From JAAYKT01 sp964408955 (GTDB taxonomy: Bacteria; Bacillota; Clostridia; Lutisporales; Lutisporaceae), in the NCBI GenBank assembly GCA_964408955.1, contig CAYPBK010000003.1, positions 1-64,000 of the forward strand: a stretch of DNA of 64,000 bases, written 5' to 3'. This document shows, piece after piece, positions 1 through 8,097 of the stretch (position 1 is its first letter; every line of letters begins with the position of its first letter). The position numbers and the translations under genes were made by a program. The notes beneath the pieces are model-generated. The model was not told the origin of the DNA, made no database searches, and saw only the letters and a program-made list of their open reading frames with translations.

Positions 1-2
1 TA

Positions 3-209
3 CTTGAAAAGCCTTTAAAAAAGGCTAGAAAAGCTGCCGATAAACTGGAAAAGGCACATGAAAAAATCCCTAAGAAAAAAATATTGATAATAATAGATGC
101 CAGGGAAACCTCTTTATTTATTGAAGCTAAAAGCTTCTCAATAAATGCAACGAAATTTGAAGTAGGATATCCAATTAGGCAGTTGTCCAACAAGGATAGT
201 GCGACTTGA
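3..209 (+). CDS. 3' end of an unrecognised gene, truncated by window start
   Basis: An open frame enters from the left edge and stops at TGA 207-209, leaving 68 residues. The visible part begins with a Lys/Ala/Glu-rich, helix-prone stretch (KARKAADKLEKAHEKIPKKK) followed by a short hydrophobic strand (ILIII). I do not recognise the family. Charged segments of this kind occur in accessory proteins of integrative conjugative elements, and the next genes are a toxin-antitoxin pair, so a mobile-element origin is plausible but is inference only. The C-terminus could also be altered by an unseen frameshift upstream. Confidence 0.4.
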   Translation, partial: LEKPLKKARKAADKLEKAHEKIPKKKILIIIDARETSLFIEAKSFSINATKFEVGYPIRQLSNKDSAT

Positions 210-345
210 CAAATTCAGGATTCCTGCAGATTTACCAGTGAAGATGATTCGTCTGTAAACCACAAAAAATATTGCGAATTTGAATTTACATATGCATTAA
301 TTTGTGTTACAATGTATATAATAACAGTGAAAGGAGTGTTACATT

Positions 346-609
346 ATGGCACAAACAACATTAAGTATTCGCATGGATGAGAACGTGAAAAAGCAATTCG
401 ACGCTTTTTGTGCTGACGTTGGGATGAATACATCGGTCGCAATAAACCTATTTGCAAAAGCCGTTTTGCGTGAAAGGCGTATTCCATTTGAGATTGTCGC
501 CAATGATGATCCGTTTTATAGTGAGAGTAATTTAAAACACTTACACCGAGGGATAGAATCTTTGAATGCAGGAAAAGGGAAAGAACATGAACCTATAGAG
601 GAGAAGTGA
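346..609 (+). CDS. RelB/DinJ-family antitoxin
   Basis: An 87-residue protein whose N-terminus (TTLSIRMDENVKKQFDAFC) matches the ribbon-helix-helix start of RelB/DinJ antitoxins: a DNA-binding beta strand, then helices, with the hallmark GMNTSVAINLFAKAVLRERRIPFEI segment. In this family the N-terminal domain dimerises on its own operator and the C-terminal tail wraps and inhibits the toxin. The start ATG has the SD GAAAGGAG. Its TGA overlaps the ATG of the downstream YoeB-like toxin, the usual translationally coupled arrangement. Because that toxin is interrupted, this antitoxin is probably an orphan here. A TATAAT at about 316-321 and repeated TGTTACA words (about 305 and 338) flank the gene and may be its promoter and operator. 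Confidence 0.85.
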   Translation: MAQTTLSIRMDENVKKQFDAFCADVGMNTSVAINLFAKAVLRERRIPFEIVANDDPFYSESNLKHLHRGIESLNAGKGKEHEPIEEK

Positions 610-869
610 TGAGAAAAGTTTGGTTTGATGAAGCATGGGAAGATTATCTATATTGGCAGACACAGGACAAGAAGACGTTGAGAAGAATAAACCTGATTTT
701 GCAGGACATTGACCGAAACGGATATAGCGGAATAGGTAATCCTGAACCACTGAAAGGTGAATTAAGCGGTTTTTGGAGTAGATGAATTGACGGAATGAAT
801 CGGCTTGTATATCGGCTAAAGGATGGTGTTACGGAAATACTTTCATGCAAAGGTCATTATGAGGATTAA
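609..869 (+). pseudogene. YoeB/Txe-family mRNA interferase toxin, inactivated by in-frame TGA
   Basis: Reading from ATG 609 through one internal stop gives an 86-residue protein collinear with YoeB/Txe: N-terminal KVWFDEAWEDYLYWQ, then NPEPLKGELSGFWSR, stop, IDGMNRLVYRL, and the C-terminal CKGHYED. YoeB toxins are ribosome-dependent endoribonucleases; the conserved Arg of RLVY and the penultimate-region His act in catalysis and both lie after the stop. The stop is TGA at 783-785, codon 59, exactly where family members have the second Arg of WSRRI, so a CGA-to-TGA transition explains it. The 58-residue product should be inactive. A Sec reading is unlikely because the position is Arg, not Cys. 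Confidence 0.85.
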
Positions 870-981
870 GCGGAAGCCAGAAGTAAGCAGAACTGTTTTA
901 TCAAATTTTTTAATAAAGGATTCGAATACTTAATTGACTGATATAAATAAATAAATGAATAGATACGATACGGTGTGGCAT

Positions 982-1010
982 TTGACAGCACAACATTATA
1001 TTAATATAAT
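982..1010 (+). promoter_or_regulatory. Consensus sigma-A promoter of the ABC-F gene
   Basis: TTGACA at 982-987, a 17-nt spacer and TATAAT at 1005-1010 form a perfect consensus promoter. Transcription would begin near 1017, leaving a leader of about 270 nt before the ATG at 1290. Confidence 0.85.
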
Positions 1011-1046
1011 AATGATAAATATTTAATAAGGAAAAGGAATAAAGGA

Positions 1047-1058
1047 ATGAGAAATTAA
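1047..1058 (+). CDS. Possible 3-residue leader peptide (MRN)
   Basis: ATG AGA AAT TAA lies about 30 nt into the predicted leader, 8 nt after an AAGGAA Shine-Dalgarno motif (1034-1039). Very short leader ORFs are common upstream of antibiotic-inducible ABC-F and erm genes, where a drug-stalled ribosome redirects RNA folding. The position supports that role; coding is unproven. Confidence 0.35.
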   Translation: MRN

Positions 1059-1146
1059 TCTGCTTTTTAATGATTAAAATGTGAAGATGGTAATAACGAG
1101 CTCAATTTTAAATTTTGAGGAGCTTCTTATTGTCAATTTTAAATCT

Positions 1147-1289
1147 GAGAGCGGATAGTATTTCTGGAACTTAAAAAGCTTAATTATATGATAATTTATG
1201 ACTTTTATTTTATCAAAAATTGTGTTGATGATATAGAATAAAGTGTAATTTTATAAATACTATCCTCTCCGGCTAAAGGGAGGATTTTT
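1147..1289 (+). promoter_or_regulatory. Attenuator: antiterminator and terminator/SD-sequestering hairpin before the ABC-F gene
   Basis: The terminator-like hairpin pairs ATCCTCTCC (1262-1270) with GGGAGGAT (1278-1285) across a 7-nt loop and runs directly into five T residues ending at the start codon. Its 3' arm contains the gene's only Shine-Dalgarno, GGGAGG (1278-1283), so the hairpin would block both elongation and initiation. An upstream segment at 1147-1163 (GAGAGCGGATAGTATTT) is complementary over 15 bases to 1255-1269 (AAATACTATCCTCTC), with a 2-nt bulge, and would form a mutually exclusive antiterminator that frees the SD. The pairings are read from sequence; induction by a ribosome-targeting antibiotic is inference from the ABC-F family. 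Confidence 0.8.
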
Positions 1290-2927
1290 ATGTTATTGAT
1301 AGAGTGTAACAATATTAATAAGATGTATGGTGATAGATTGATAGTCGACATTGAGCAGCTAAAAATCTATTCGGAAGACCGTATCGGAGTTGTGGGCAGA
1401 AACGGAGCGGGGAAAACTACCTTAATTAATATTTTAAGCAAGAGGCTAGACCCGGATAAAGGTTGGGTAAAAGTATATGGCAAGACACAGTATGTGTCAC
1501 AATTGGAATCGCCGAACAGCGGAAAAATAAGCTGCGAATCGGCATCTAAATTTAACGTTGATTACATTTATAAAGAAAATATGAGCGGCGGCGAAAAGAC
1601 GAAATTTAAATTAGCAAGCGCTTTGGAAAGCAACGGTATGATATTATTTGCGGATGAGCCTACAAGCAATATCGATATAGAGGGGATAGAGCTTATTGAG
1701 GATAAGCTTTCAAAATACCGAGGGACTTTAATCCTGGTGTCCCATGATAGGATATTTTTAAATAGGCTTTGTAATAAAATATTGGAAATAGAAAATGGAA
1801 AAGTTAAGCTTTACAAAGGAAACTATGATGATTATAGAGAACAAAAAACTAAAGAAAAAGAAAGAATGAATTTTGAATATGAAGAATATTTAAGAGAAAA
1901 AAAACGTCTTATAGGTATTATCAACAGTACAAAGGGAAAAGCAGAAAAAATAAAAGGACCGCCTAAAAGGATGGGGGCTTCGGAAGCTAGATTGCATAAA
2001 ATGGGTGGTCAAAAGGCAAAAGCCGGTCTTGAGAGAGCAGTTAAAAATATTGAAAAAAGAATTGAACATTTGCCGATAAAAGAAAGACCTAAGGCTCAAT
2101 CAGGAATAAAATTAGATATTCTGGATTTCGATAAATTAAACGCCAAGGTTATTATTGAGGGAAAGAGCATTATCAAAGCATTTGGAGATAAGATTATATT
2201 TAAAAATGCCGATTTTTCCATATATAACAATACAAGAACTGCTCTTATTGGTCCTAATGGATGTGGCAAAACTACTTTAATGAAGCTTATCATGGATAAG
2301 GATACTTCTATTAGTCTCGCCAAGGGTGTAAAAATAGGCTATTTTAGCCAAGACATGAGCATATTGAGTGAGAATTTAAGTATTATAGAAAATGTTATGG
2401 AAAGAAGTATTTATCCTGAAAGCTTAGCCAGGTTACTACTGGCGAGGTTATTGTTTAAAGGTGATTCTATTTATAAGCAGGTAAACATACTAAGCGGCGG
2501 AGAAAGAGTTAAAATATCCTTTGCGAAAATATTACTGGAGGATATAAATCTACTGTTATTAGATGAACCGACGAATTATCTGGATATTGATGCCCTTGAG
2601 GTAATTGAGGAATCTCTTAAAGAATATGACAGGACATTAATATTTGCTTCCCATGATAGAAAATTTATAGACGCTGTCGCTAATAATATTTTGATAATAA
2701 AGGATTATTCAATCAAAAGCTTTAAAGGCGCTTATAGCGAATATTTGTACTACAAGGATAAAGAGCAAAAGGGAATGGATGAAAATGAAGAAAAGATATT
2801 AATACTGAAAAACCGCCTTACAGAGGTGCTGGGAAGACTGTCTGCTACTGCCAAAACAGACGATAGAGCAGCTTTGGATAAGGAGTACCACTTTATTATA
2901 AACGAATTGAAAAAGTATGAATCATAG
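1290..2927 (+). CDS. ABC-F family ATPase, antibiotic-resistance type (ribosome protection)
   Basis: A 545-residue protein with two ABC ATPase domains and no membrane segments. Domain 1 has Walker A GRNGAGKTT (about 36-44), signature MSGGEKTK and Walker B ILFADEPTS. A charged linker with KRMGASEARLHKMGGQKAKA follows; domain 2 has GPNGCGKTT, LSGGERVK and LLLLDEPTNYLD. ABC-F proteins bind the ribosomal E site; the linker (antibiotic resistance domain) reaches toward the peptidyl-transferase centre. The linker motif and the short first domain resemble the Lsa/Vga/clostridial group that confers lincosamide-pleuromutilin-streptogramin A type resistance, but spectrum cannot be read from sequence. 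Expression is probably induced through the leader attenuator. Confidence 0.85.
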   Translation: MLLIECNNINKMYGDRLIVDIEQLKIYSEDRIGVVGRNGAGKTTLINILSKRLDPDKGWVKVYGKTQYVSQLESPNSGKISCESASKFNVDYIYKENMSGGEKTKFKLASALESNGMILFADEPTSNIDIEGIELIEDKLSKYRGTLILVSHDRIFLNRLCNKILEIENGKVKLYKGNYDDYREQKTKEKERMNFEYEEYLREKKRLIGIINSTKGKAEKIKGPPKRMGASEARLHKMGGQKAKAGLERAVKNIEKRIEHLPIKERPKAQSGIKLDILDFDKLNAKVIIEGKSIIKAFGDKIIFKNADFSIYNNTRTALIGPNGCGKTTLMKLIMDKDTSISLAKGVKIGYFSQDMSILSENLSIIENVMERSIYPESLARLLLARLLFKGDSIYKQVNILSGGERVKISFAKILLEDINLLLLDEPTNYLDIDALEVIEESLKEYDRTLIFASHDRKFIDAVANNILIIKDYSIKSFKGAYSEYLYYKDKEQKGMDENEEKILILKNRLTEVLGRLSATAKTDDRAALDKEYHFIINELKKYES

Positions 2928-2997
2928 GTCCATAATTAAAATGCTGCATTATGTTATAATTAGCTAAAACGATAAAAATAAAAAAGGAGGCACTAAG

Positions 2998-3089
2998 ATG
3001 GACATATTGGCGGTTATGCCACGCTAGGTTATAAATTAAAAGATAACACCATATCTTGGGAAATAATAGATTCATATTTGATGAATTGA
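2998..3089 (+). other. Short coding remnant behind a strong ribosome binding site
   Basis: AAAAAGGAGG at 2982-2991 precedes ATG 2998, but this frame stops after nine residues (MDILAVMPR). The overlapping frame from 3000 stays open for 29 codons to TGA 3087 and reads GHIGGYATLGYKLKDNTISW and further. A strong SD feeding a tiny ORF with a longer shifted frame suggests a decayed gene or a frameshifted small protein. I do not recognise it. A TATAAT at about 2954 may be its promoter. Confidence 0.3.
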
Positions 3090-3123
3090 AAATAAATATA
3101 ATAGTATAGGAGGAAAAAGCATA

Positions 3124-3612
3124 ATGGAAGAAAAGCAAAAAGTATACGATAGACTAAATAATATGGGCATTAAATATGAGATAATAAATCATCCGGCAGT
3201 TTTTACTATTGATGAAATGGATAATTTAGGTATAACCATCAAGGCAGTGATATGCAAAAACCTTTTTGTGCGAGATGCAAAAGGTAAAAAACACTATCTG
3301 ATTGTTCTTTCCAAGGATAAGAAAGCAAATTTAGCAGGTCTTGCGGAACAGATTGGCAGTACGAAGCTCAGCTTTGCTTCTGATGAAAGGTTGTGGAAAT
3401 ACCTTGGGCTGACAAAGGGTGCTGTTTCGCCTCTGGGGATTATAAATGATGTCAATCAGGACGTAATCGTAGTTATTGATAAGGAGCTTATTGGAATAGA
3501 AAACCTTGGGGTACATCCTAACGACAATACAGCAACAGTAGTTTTAAAATACGAGGATTTAAAACAAATTATCACCGAAAACGGAAACAATATTGTATTT
3601 GTTAATATTTAA
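3124..3612 (+). CDS. YbaK/ProX-type aminoacyl-tRNA deacylase
   Basis: A 162-residue single-domain protein of the YbaK/EbsC superfamily. Visible hallmarks are the N-terminal YDRLNNMGIKYEIINHPAV, the substrate-pocket Lys in KAVICKNLFVRD, and the GLTKGAVSPLGIIND loop. The residue pattern is closest to PrdX/ProX, which hydrolyses alanine mischarged onto tRNA-Pro; related members clear Cys-tRNA-Pro. It would act in the cytoplasm as a trans-editing factor. SD TAGGAGG lies upstream of ATG 3124. In many clostridia PrdX is linked to proline reductase genes, which are not present in this window, so it stands alone. Confidence 0.85.
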   Translation: MEEKQKVYDRLNNMGIKYEIINHPAVFTIDEMDNLGITIKAVICKNLFVRDAKGKKHYLIVLSKDKKANLAGLAEQIGSTKLSFASDERLWKYLGLTKGAVSPLGIINDVNQDVIVVIDKELIGIENLGVHPNDNTATVVLKYEDLKQIITENGNNIVFVNI

Positions 3613-3671
3613 TTGGTTATATATGCCATAGGTAATACTATACATTTTGAATGTTAGAATATAAAGTTTTA

Positions 3672-3734
3672 GTTACCAGTTACACATATCTTTTTAGATT
3701 TATTAATATTTGATAAAGATTGCATTACAGTAAC
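3672..3734. repeat. Small GTTAC...GTAAC repeat, copy D
   Basis: A 63-nt intergenic segment begins GTTACC and ends CAGTAAC. Its core TTTTTAGATTTATTAATATTTGATAAAGATTGCATT (3691-3726) recurs at 60552-60587 with one base missing, where it follows GTTACTGTTCACAG. It belongs with the small repeats at 45174, 60459 and 63070. Confidence 0.6.
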
Positions 3735-3837
3735 GTTAAGTTTGAACAAAGGCAAGTATTTATCGTCTAAAACGATGACATTAAGGGGCGAAAAGGGTAT
3801 AATTATGTCATAATAAAATAGTGAGAGGAGCGTTATT

Positions 3838-6741
3838 TTGATGAATAAAGTTTTAAAATCTATCGTTATAGTAATAATTTTTGCACTGCTGCTCCCCATG
3901 GAAATAGGGTATGTTAAAATGATCCCGATTGTAGAAGCTGACCCGGTGCAAGAGAATGATTTTAGGGGATTATGGGTAGCCACAGTATTAAATATTGACT
4001 ATCCAAGTAAACCCACAACAGATGTAGAAATATTAAAGGAAGAAGCAATAAAAATACTCGATGATGCTAAAAACCTCGGAATGGGAGCTGTCTTTTTGCA
4101 GGTTAGACCATCAGGTGATGCTCTTTATAATTCCGAGTATTATCCGTGGTCAAAATATTTAACGGGAAAGCAGGGACAAGCACCGGCTAATGATTTTGAC
4201 CCACTAATGTTCTGGACTATGGAAGCCCATAAAAGGGGCATTGAACTCCATGCATGGATTAATCCCTATAGAGTTACGAAAAAAACTGTTTCCGAAGCAA
4301 AACATGATTTTGCTTCCTTGGATATAAAAAACCCTGCTGTAACGAATCCGGGCTGGGTTGTGAAGCATAGTGACGGCAATTTATATTTAAACCCCGGGTT
4401 GCCCGAGGTTAGGGAATACATAATTAACAGCGTTGTTGAAATAATGGATAATTATGATGTTGACGGTATCCATATGGATGATTACTTTTACCCGGGTAAT
4501 AGTTTTGCGGATTATGATACTTATAAAAAATATGGTGAAGGTTTTCAAAACATAGAAGATTGGCGCAGAGAAAATGTGAATATACTAGTAAAGGAATTGT
4601 ACGAAACCATTAAGGCTCATACAAAAAGTACTAAATTTGGCATCAGTCCCTTTGGTATATGGGCAAATAGCAAATCCAATTCTTTAGGAAGCGATACTAA
4701 CGGAGGACAAAGCTATTATGAACATTATGCCGATACGCGGAAATGGGTTAAGGAAGGGATTCTGGATTACATTGCTCCTCAATTGTATTGGAATATAGGC
4801 TTTAAGATAGCAGATTATGAGAAGCTGGCATATTGGTGGGCTGATGCTGTAAAGGATACAGGCGTGGATTTATATGTAGGACAAGCTGCCTATAGGGTGC
4901 AAAAGGATGACCCTAAAAGCCCCTGGTATGTGGAAACAGAAATGGAAAAACAGTTTAATCTAAATGCAGGGTTGCATGAGATAAAAGGAAGCATATTGTA
5001 CAATTACAGCTCCTTGGCAAAGATGCCTGAGCTTTTTTCTGTGATACAAAATTATAATAAAAGGGTTGATGAAGCTAAGGAATGTATTCCTATTACTATT
5101 GGCGTACCGGGAACTGATATAAAGACAATATATAATGAATATTATATATGCGGTTCATCAGATCCTGACAGACCTCTGTGGATTAATGGTGAAACGGTAA
5201 GAGCCAGATCCAGCGAAGGCTTTTATGGGGTATTAGTCAAGCTGGATGATGGGGAAAACATTTTTACTTTAACTCAAGAGAGCAGGGAAGCAGTTGTTAA
5301 AATCACTAAGACAGCTTCGTTACCGGTATCTGTGAAAATGAAAGAAGCAGTAATACTTGCGGGCTCAACATTCCCGCAGAACCCTGAATACAAAGCACCA
5401 GGAGAGAAAATCACTTTATCCTGCCAGGGACCTATAGGTTCCAAAGTTGAGGTTGTAATAGGAGGTAAAAGCTATGCCATGAATCCGTCCAGTACTAAGG
5501 CCTCCGGGGACGGAATTTATTCCACCACCTTTACATGTGTATATACCATTCCTTCTTATACCGGGAGCCCAAGGATTATAGATTTAGGCGCTCCTCTTTA
5601 TAAAATGAATTATAAAGGAATAGTCTCGTCAATAAAAGCTCCCGCTAATGTGGGAGTTATTATGAAAGGCTCACCTTATTATGCAGAGATTATCAAGGAT
5701 AATACTTACACTTATTCTTCACCCAATAGCGGAAGCGGAGGGATACACGAACTGCAAAAGGGAATGGTTGATTATATAACCGGTATTACAGGAAATTACG
5801 TCAGATTATCAATAGGACACTGGGTAGATAAAAATAAAGTAAAAATATATTCAGATAAAAACAAATTATATGCAAATATAAAAAAAGCAGAATATACGGC
5901 AGGTGAAACCTGGGAGGAATTGAAGCTTTACACAGCGACACCATCCTTGGCAATAGCAAATTATGAAAATAATGAGTTAAGCCTTACAATTGTGGGTTTA
6001 AATGAGGGCACTATACCAAAACTGCCTCAAGATGCTTTGGTATCAGCAATCGAAGTGAATAACGGTAAATATGTGCTAAAGTTTAATGATAAAATCTCCG
6101 GATATTATATAGAAAAAACGAAGGATGGTTTAGTGCTAAGAATCAGGAGGATGGCAAAAGTCAAAGAGGGGGAATTTCCTCTTGAAGGCATTGTGATAAT
6201 GTTAGATCCCGGACATGGCGGAGACAGCTTAGGTGCAGTAGGACCTTTGGGAGCAGAATGGGCAGAAAAGGTTATTAATATAAATACAGCAATGAAGTTA
6301 AAAAAGGAATTGGAAGATTTAGGGGCAAAGGTATTGATGACCAGGACGGAGGATGTGGATGTATCTCTGGAAGAAAGATTAAATGCGTCAAAAGCTGCAA
6401 AACCGGATCTTTTTATATCTTTACATGCCAACAGCATGGAGAGCAATGTTGATATCTCAAAGGTAGATGGATTTAGTATATTTTATCGTGATAACCATGC
6501 TTATGATATTGCCGGGGAAATACACAAAAGCGTAATAGAAACCTTGAATAGAAATGATAAAGGTATTCACAGTCAAAAATTCTATATATTCCGCGGGACT
6601 TGGTCACCATCGATTTTAATAGAAAGCGGATTCGTTCCTAATCCTTATGAATTTCAATGGCTGATTGATGAGGAGGAACAAGCCATATTGGCAAAAAACT
6701 TTGCCCGGGCTATATTGGAATATTATAAAAAGGGAAATTAG
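3838..6741 (+). CDS. Secreted GHL10 glycoside-hydrolase-like protein fused to N-acetylmuramoyl-L-alanine amidase
   Basis: A 967-residue exported protein. Residues 1-35 form a signal peptide. About 40-400 is a GHL10 (DUF187) TIM-barrel: DFRGLWVATVLNIDYPS, AWINPYRVT, DGIHMDDYFYPG and APQLYWN. The middle (about 410-780) is beta-rich, probably carbohydrate- or wall-binding. Residues 785-965 are Amidase_3: LDPGHGG (zinc His 793), ISLHAN (His 863) and the catalytic Glu in LIESGF (about 929). The amidase cuts the bond between MurNAc and L-Ala in peptidoglycan; the GHL10 domain is thought to act on glycan or a modified sugar. TTG 3838 or ATG 3841 can start; GAGAGGAG suits either. It is monocistronic. 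Confidence 0.88.
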   Translation: MMNKVLKSIVIVIIFALLLPMEIGYVKMIPIVEADPVQENDFRGLWVATVLNIDYPSKPTTDVEILKEEAIKILDDAKNLGMGAVFLQVRPSGDALYNSEYYPWSKYLTGKQGQAPANDFDPLMFWTMEAHKRGIELHAWINPYRVTKKTVSEAKHDFASLDIKNPAVTNPGWVVKHSDGNLYLNPGLPEVREYIINSVVEIMDNYDVDGIHMDDYFYPGNSFADYDTYKKYGEGFQNIEDWRRENVNILVKELYETIKAHTKSTKFGISPFGIWANSKSNSLGSDTNGGQSYYEHYADTRKWVKEGILDYIAPQLYWNIGFKIADYEKLAYWWADAVKDTGVDLYVGQAAYRVQKDDPKSPWYVETEMEKQFNLNAGLHEIKGSILYNYSSLAKMPELFSVIQNYNKRVDEAKECIPITIGVPGTDIKTIYNEYYICGSSDPDRPLWINGETVRARSSEGFYGVLVKLDDGENIFTLTQESREAVVKITKTASLPVSVKMKEAVILAGSTFPQNPEYKAPGEKITLSCQGPIGSKVEVVIGGKSYAMNPSSTKASGDGIYSTTFTCVYTIPSYTGSPRIIDLGAPLYKMNYKGIVSSIKAPANVGVIMKGSPYYAEIIKDNTYTYSSPNSGSGGIHELQKGMVDYITGITGNYVRLSIGHWVDKNKVKIYSDKNKLYANIKKAEYTAGETWEELKLYTATPSLAIANYENNELSLTIVGLNEGTIPKLPQDALVSAIEVNNGKYVLKFNDKISGYYIEKTKDGLVLRIRRMAKVKEGEFPLEGIVIMLDPGHGGDSLGAVGPLGAEWAEKVININTAMKLKKELEDLGAKVLMTRTEDVDVSLEERLNASKAAKPDLFISLHANSMESNVDISKVDGFSIFYRDNHAYDIAGEIHKSVIETLNRNDKGIHSQKFYIFRGTWSPSILIESGFVPNPYEFQWLIDEEEQAILAKNFARAILEYYKKGN

Positions 6742-6765
6742 TTTTTAAAAAGATAGGGGTATGAG

Positions 6766-6906
6766 ATTTGGAATAATAAACAAGTAAAGATACTTAAGGG
6801 TAAAGATAGTGAAAGATTCACAAATAGAATAAAGGATGCAGACCCCATAGAAAAGCAATTGATTATGGCTAAGGTAACTGGTAGCTTTAAGCACGGTAAT
6901 GAATAG
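6766..6906 (+). other. Possible 46-codon small ORF without a standard start
   Basis: An open frame from ATT 6766 to TAG 6904 encodes 46 residues, mostly polar and charged (KQVKILKGKDSERFTNRIKD). In-frame stop TAG 6753 lies just upstream and there is no ATG, GTG or TTG between it and residue 32. AGGGG at 6754-6758 is well spaced for an ATT start, which is rare but known (infC). Alternatives are a gene that lost its start or chance. No homology is recognised. Confidence 0.25.
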
Positions 6907-7023
6907 GATTTAAAAAGATAAAACGTATTTAAAATTAAAGGAAATAAGAGGAGTGAAAGAGAAACATTACAAAAGCAAAAAGAATTTTGATAAAAATTAT
7001 AAATTTGATAGGAGGTCAGCTTT

Positions 7024-8097
7024 TTGGATTATAAGATACTTGTAATTAACCCGGGTTCCACGTCAACGAAGATAGCTCTATATGGGAATAAAGAAAGAAT
7101 CCTACATAACACATTAAACCATCCTGCGGAGGAATTAGGTAAATTTGATAGGATAATAGACCAGTATGAATATAGAAAGGAAGAAATATTAAGATATTTA
7201 AAAAGTGAAAAGGTGGATCTCAATGAGTTGTCTGCTGTTGTTGGCAGAGGGGGAATGGTTCCTCCCGTAGAAGCAGGTGCCTTTATAATTAATGAGGCTA
7301 TGATTAACAGACTAAAAACAAATCCTGTTCTTGAACATGCATCAAATTTAGGGGCACCTATAGCTTATGAAATAGCAAAACCTTTGGGTATTTTGGCATG
7401 CATATATGATCCTGTTACTGTTGATCAGTTAGAGGATATTGCTCGCATAACCGGCATTCCGGAGATAAGAAGAGTGAGTTTCAACCATGTCCTTAATTCA
7501 AGGGCAACGGCTATGAAAGCTGCCAACTTAATAGGCAAGGATTATAAAGAGGTTAATTTCGTTGTTGCTCATATTGGAGGCGGCATATCAGTAGGAATGC
7601 ATAGCAATGGCAGGATAATAGATATGTTAGCTGATGATGAAGGACCTTTTGCACCGGAAAGAGCTGGAAGAATACCGGGGAAGGATCTCATTAACTTGTG
7701 CTTTTCCGGTGATCTTGATAAAAAAGCCGTAAACAAAAAAATGCGAGGCAATGCGGGACTTAAAGCGCATTTAGGAACCCACGATGCTATGGAAGTAGAG
7801 AGAATGATAGCAAAGGGAGATAAAAAAGCAAAACTGATTTATGAGGCGATGGCTTATCAAGTAGCAAAAGGCATAGGCGAACTTGCTACAGTAGTATGCG
7901 GAAAAGTGGATGGTATTGTGTTAACGGGAGGCATTGCCTATTCTGAGATGATGACTGCTATGATAAAAGAAAGAGTAGAATTCATTGCTCCGGTAATAAT
8001 AATGGCAGGGGAAAATGAAATGGAGGCTTTAGCTTTTGGCGCTTTAAGAGTTATTGAAGGGAAAGAGGAAGCGCGAGAATACGAGGAGAACAATTAA
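7024..8097 (+). CDS. buk: Butyrate kinase
   Basis: A 357-residue member of the acetate/butyrate kinase (ASKHA) family, close to the usual length of about 355. Conserved elements are ILVINPGSTSTKIALY at the N-terminus, SFNHVLNSRATAMK, the nucleotide-binding VAHIGGGISVGMHSNG, and GIVLTGGIAYSE. It phosphorylates butyrate or makes ATP from butyryl phosphate in the last step of butyrate fermentation. No phosphotransbutyrylase gene adjoins it, so the partner must be elsewhere, or the enzyme serves branched-chain acids from amino-acid fermentation. TTG 7024 has a GGAGG motif at 7011-7015. Its TAA overlaps the next ATG. Confidence 0.93.
   Translation: MDYKILVINPGSTSTKIALYGNKERILHNTLNHPAEELGKFDRIIDQYEYRKEEILRYLKSEKVDLNELSAVVGRGGMVPPVEAGAFIINEAMINRLKTNPVLEHASNLGAPIAYEIAKPLGILACIYDPVTVDQLEDIARITGIPEIRRVSFNHVLNSRATAMKAANLIGKDYKEVNFVVAHIGGGISVGMHSNGRIIDMLADDEGPFAPERAGRIPGKDLINLCFSGDLDKKAVNKKMRGNAGLKAHLGTHDAMEVERMIAKGDKKAKLIYEAMAYQVAKGIGELATVVCGKVDGIVLTGGIAYSEMMTAMIKERVEFIAPVIIMAGENEMEALAFGALRVIEGKEEAREYEENN

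Noticed and set aside
783..785. TGA in the toxin gene as a selenocysteine codon
   Set aside because: Family members have Arg, not Cys, at this position and no SECIS hairpin of the CAGGTT type follows.
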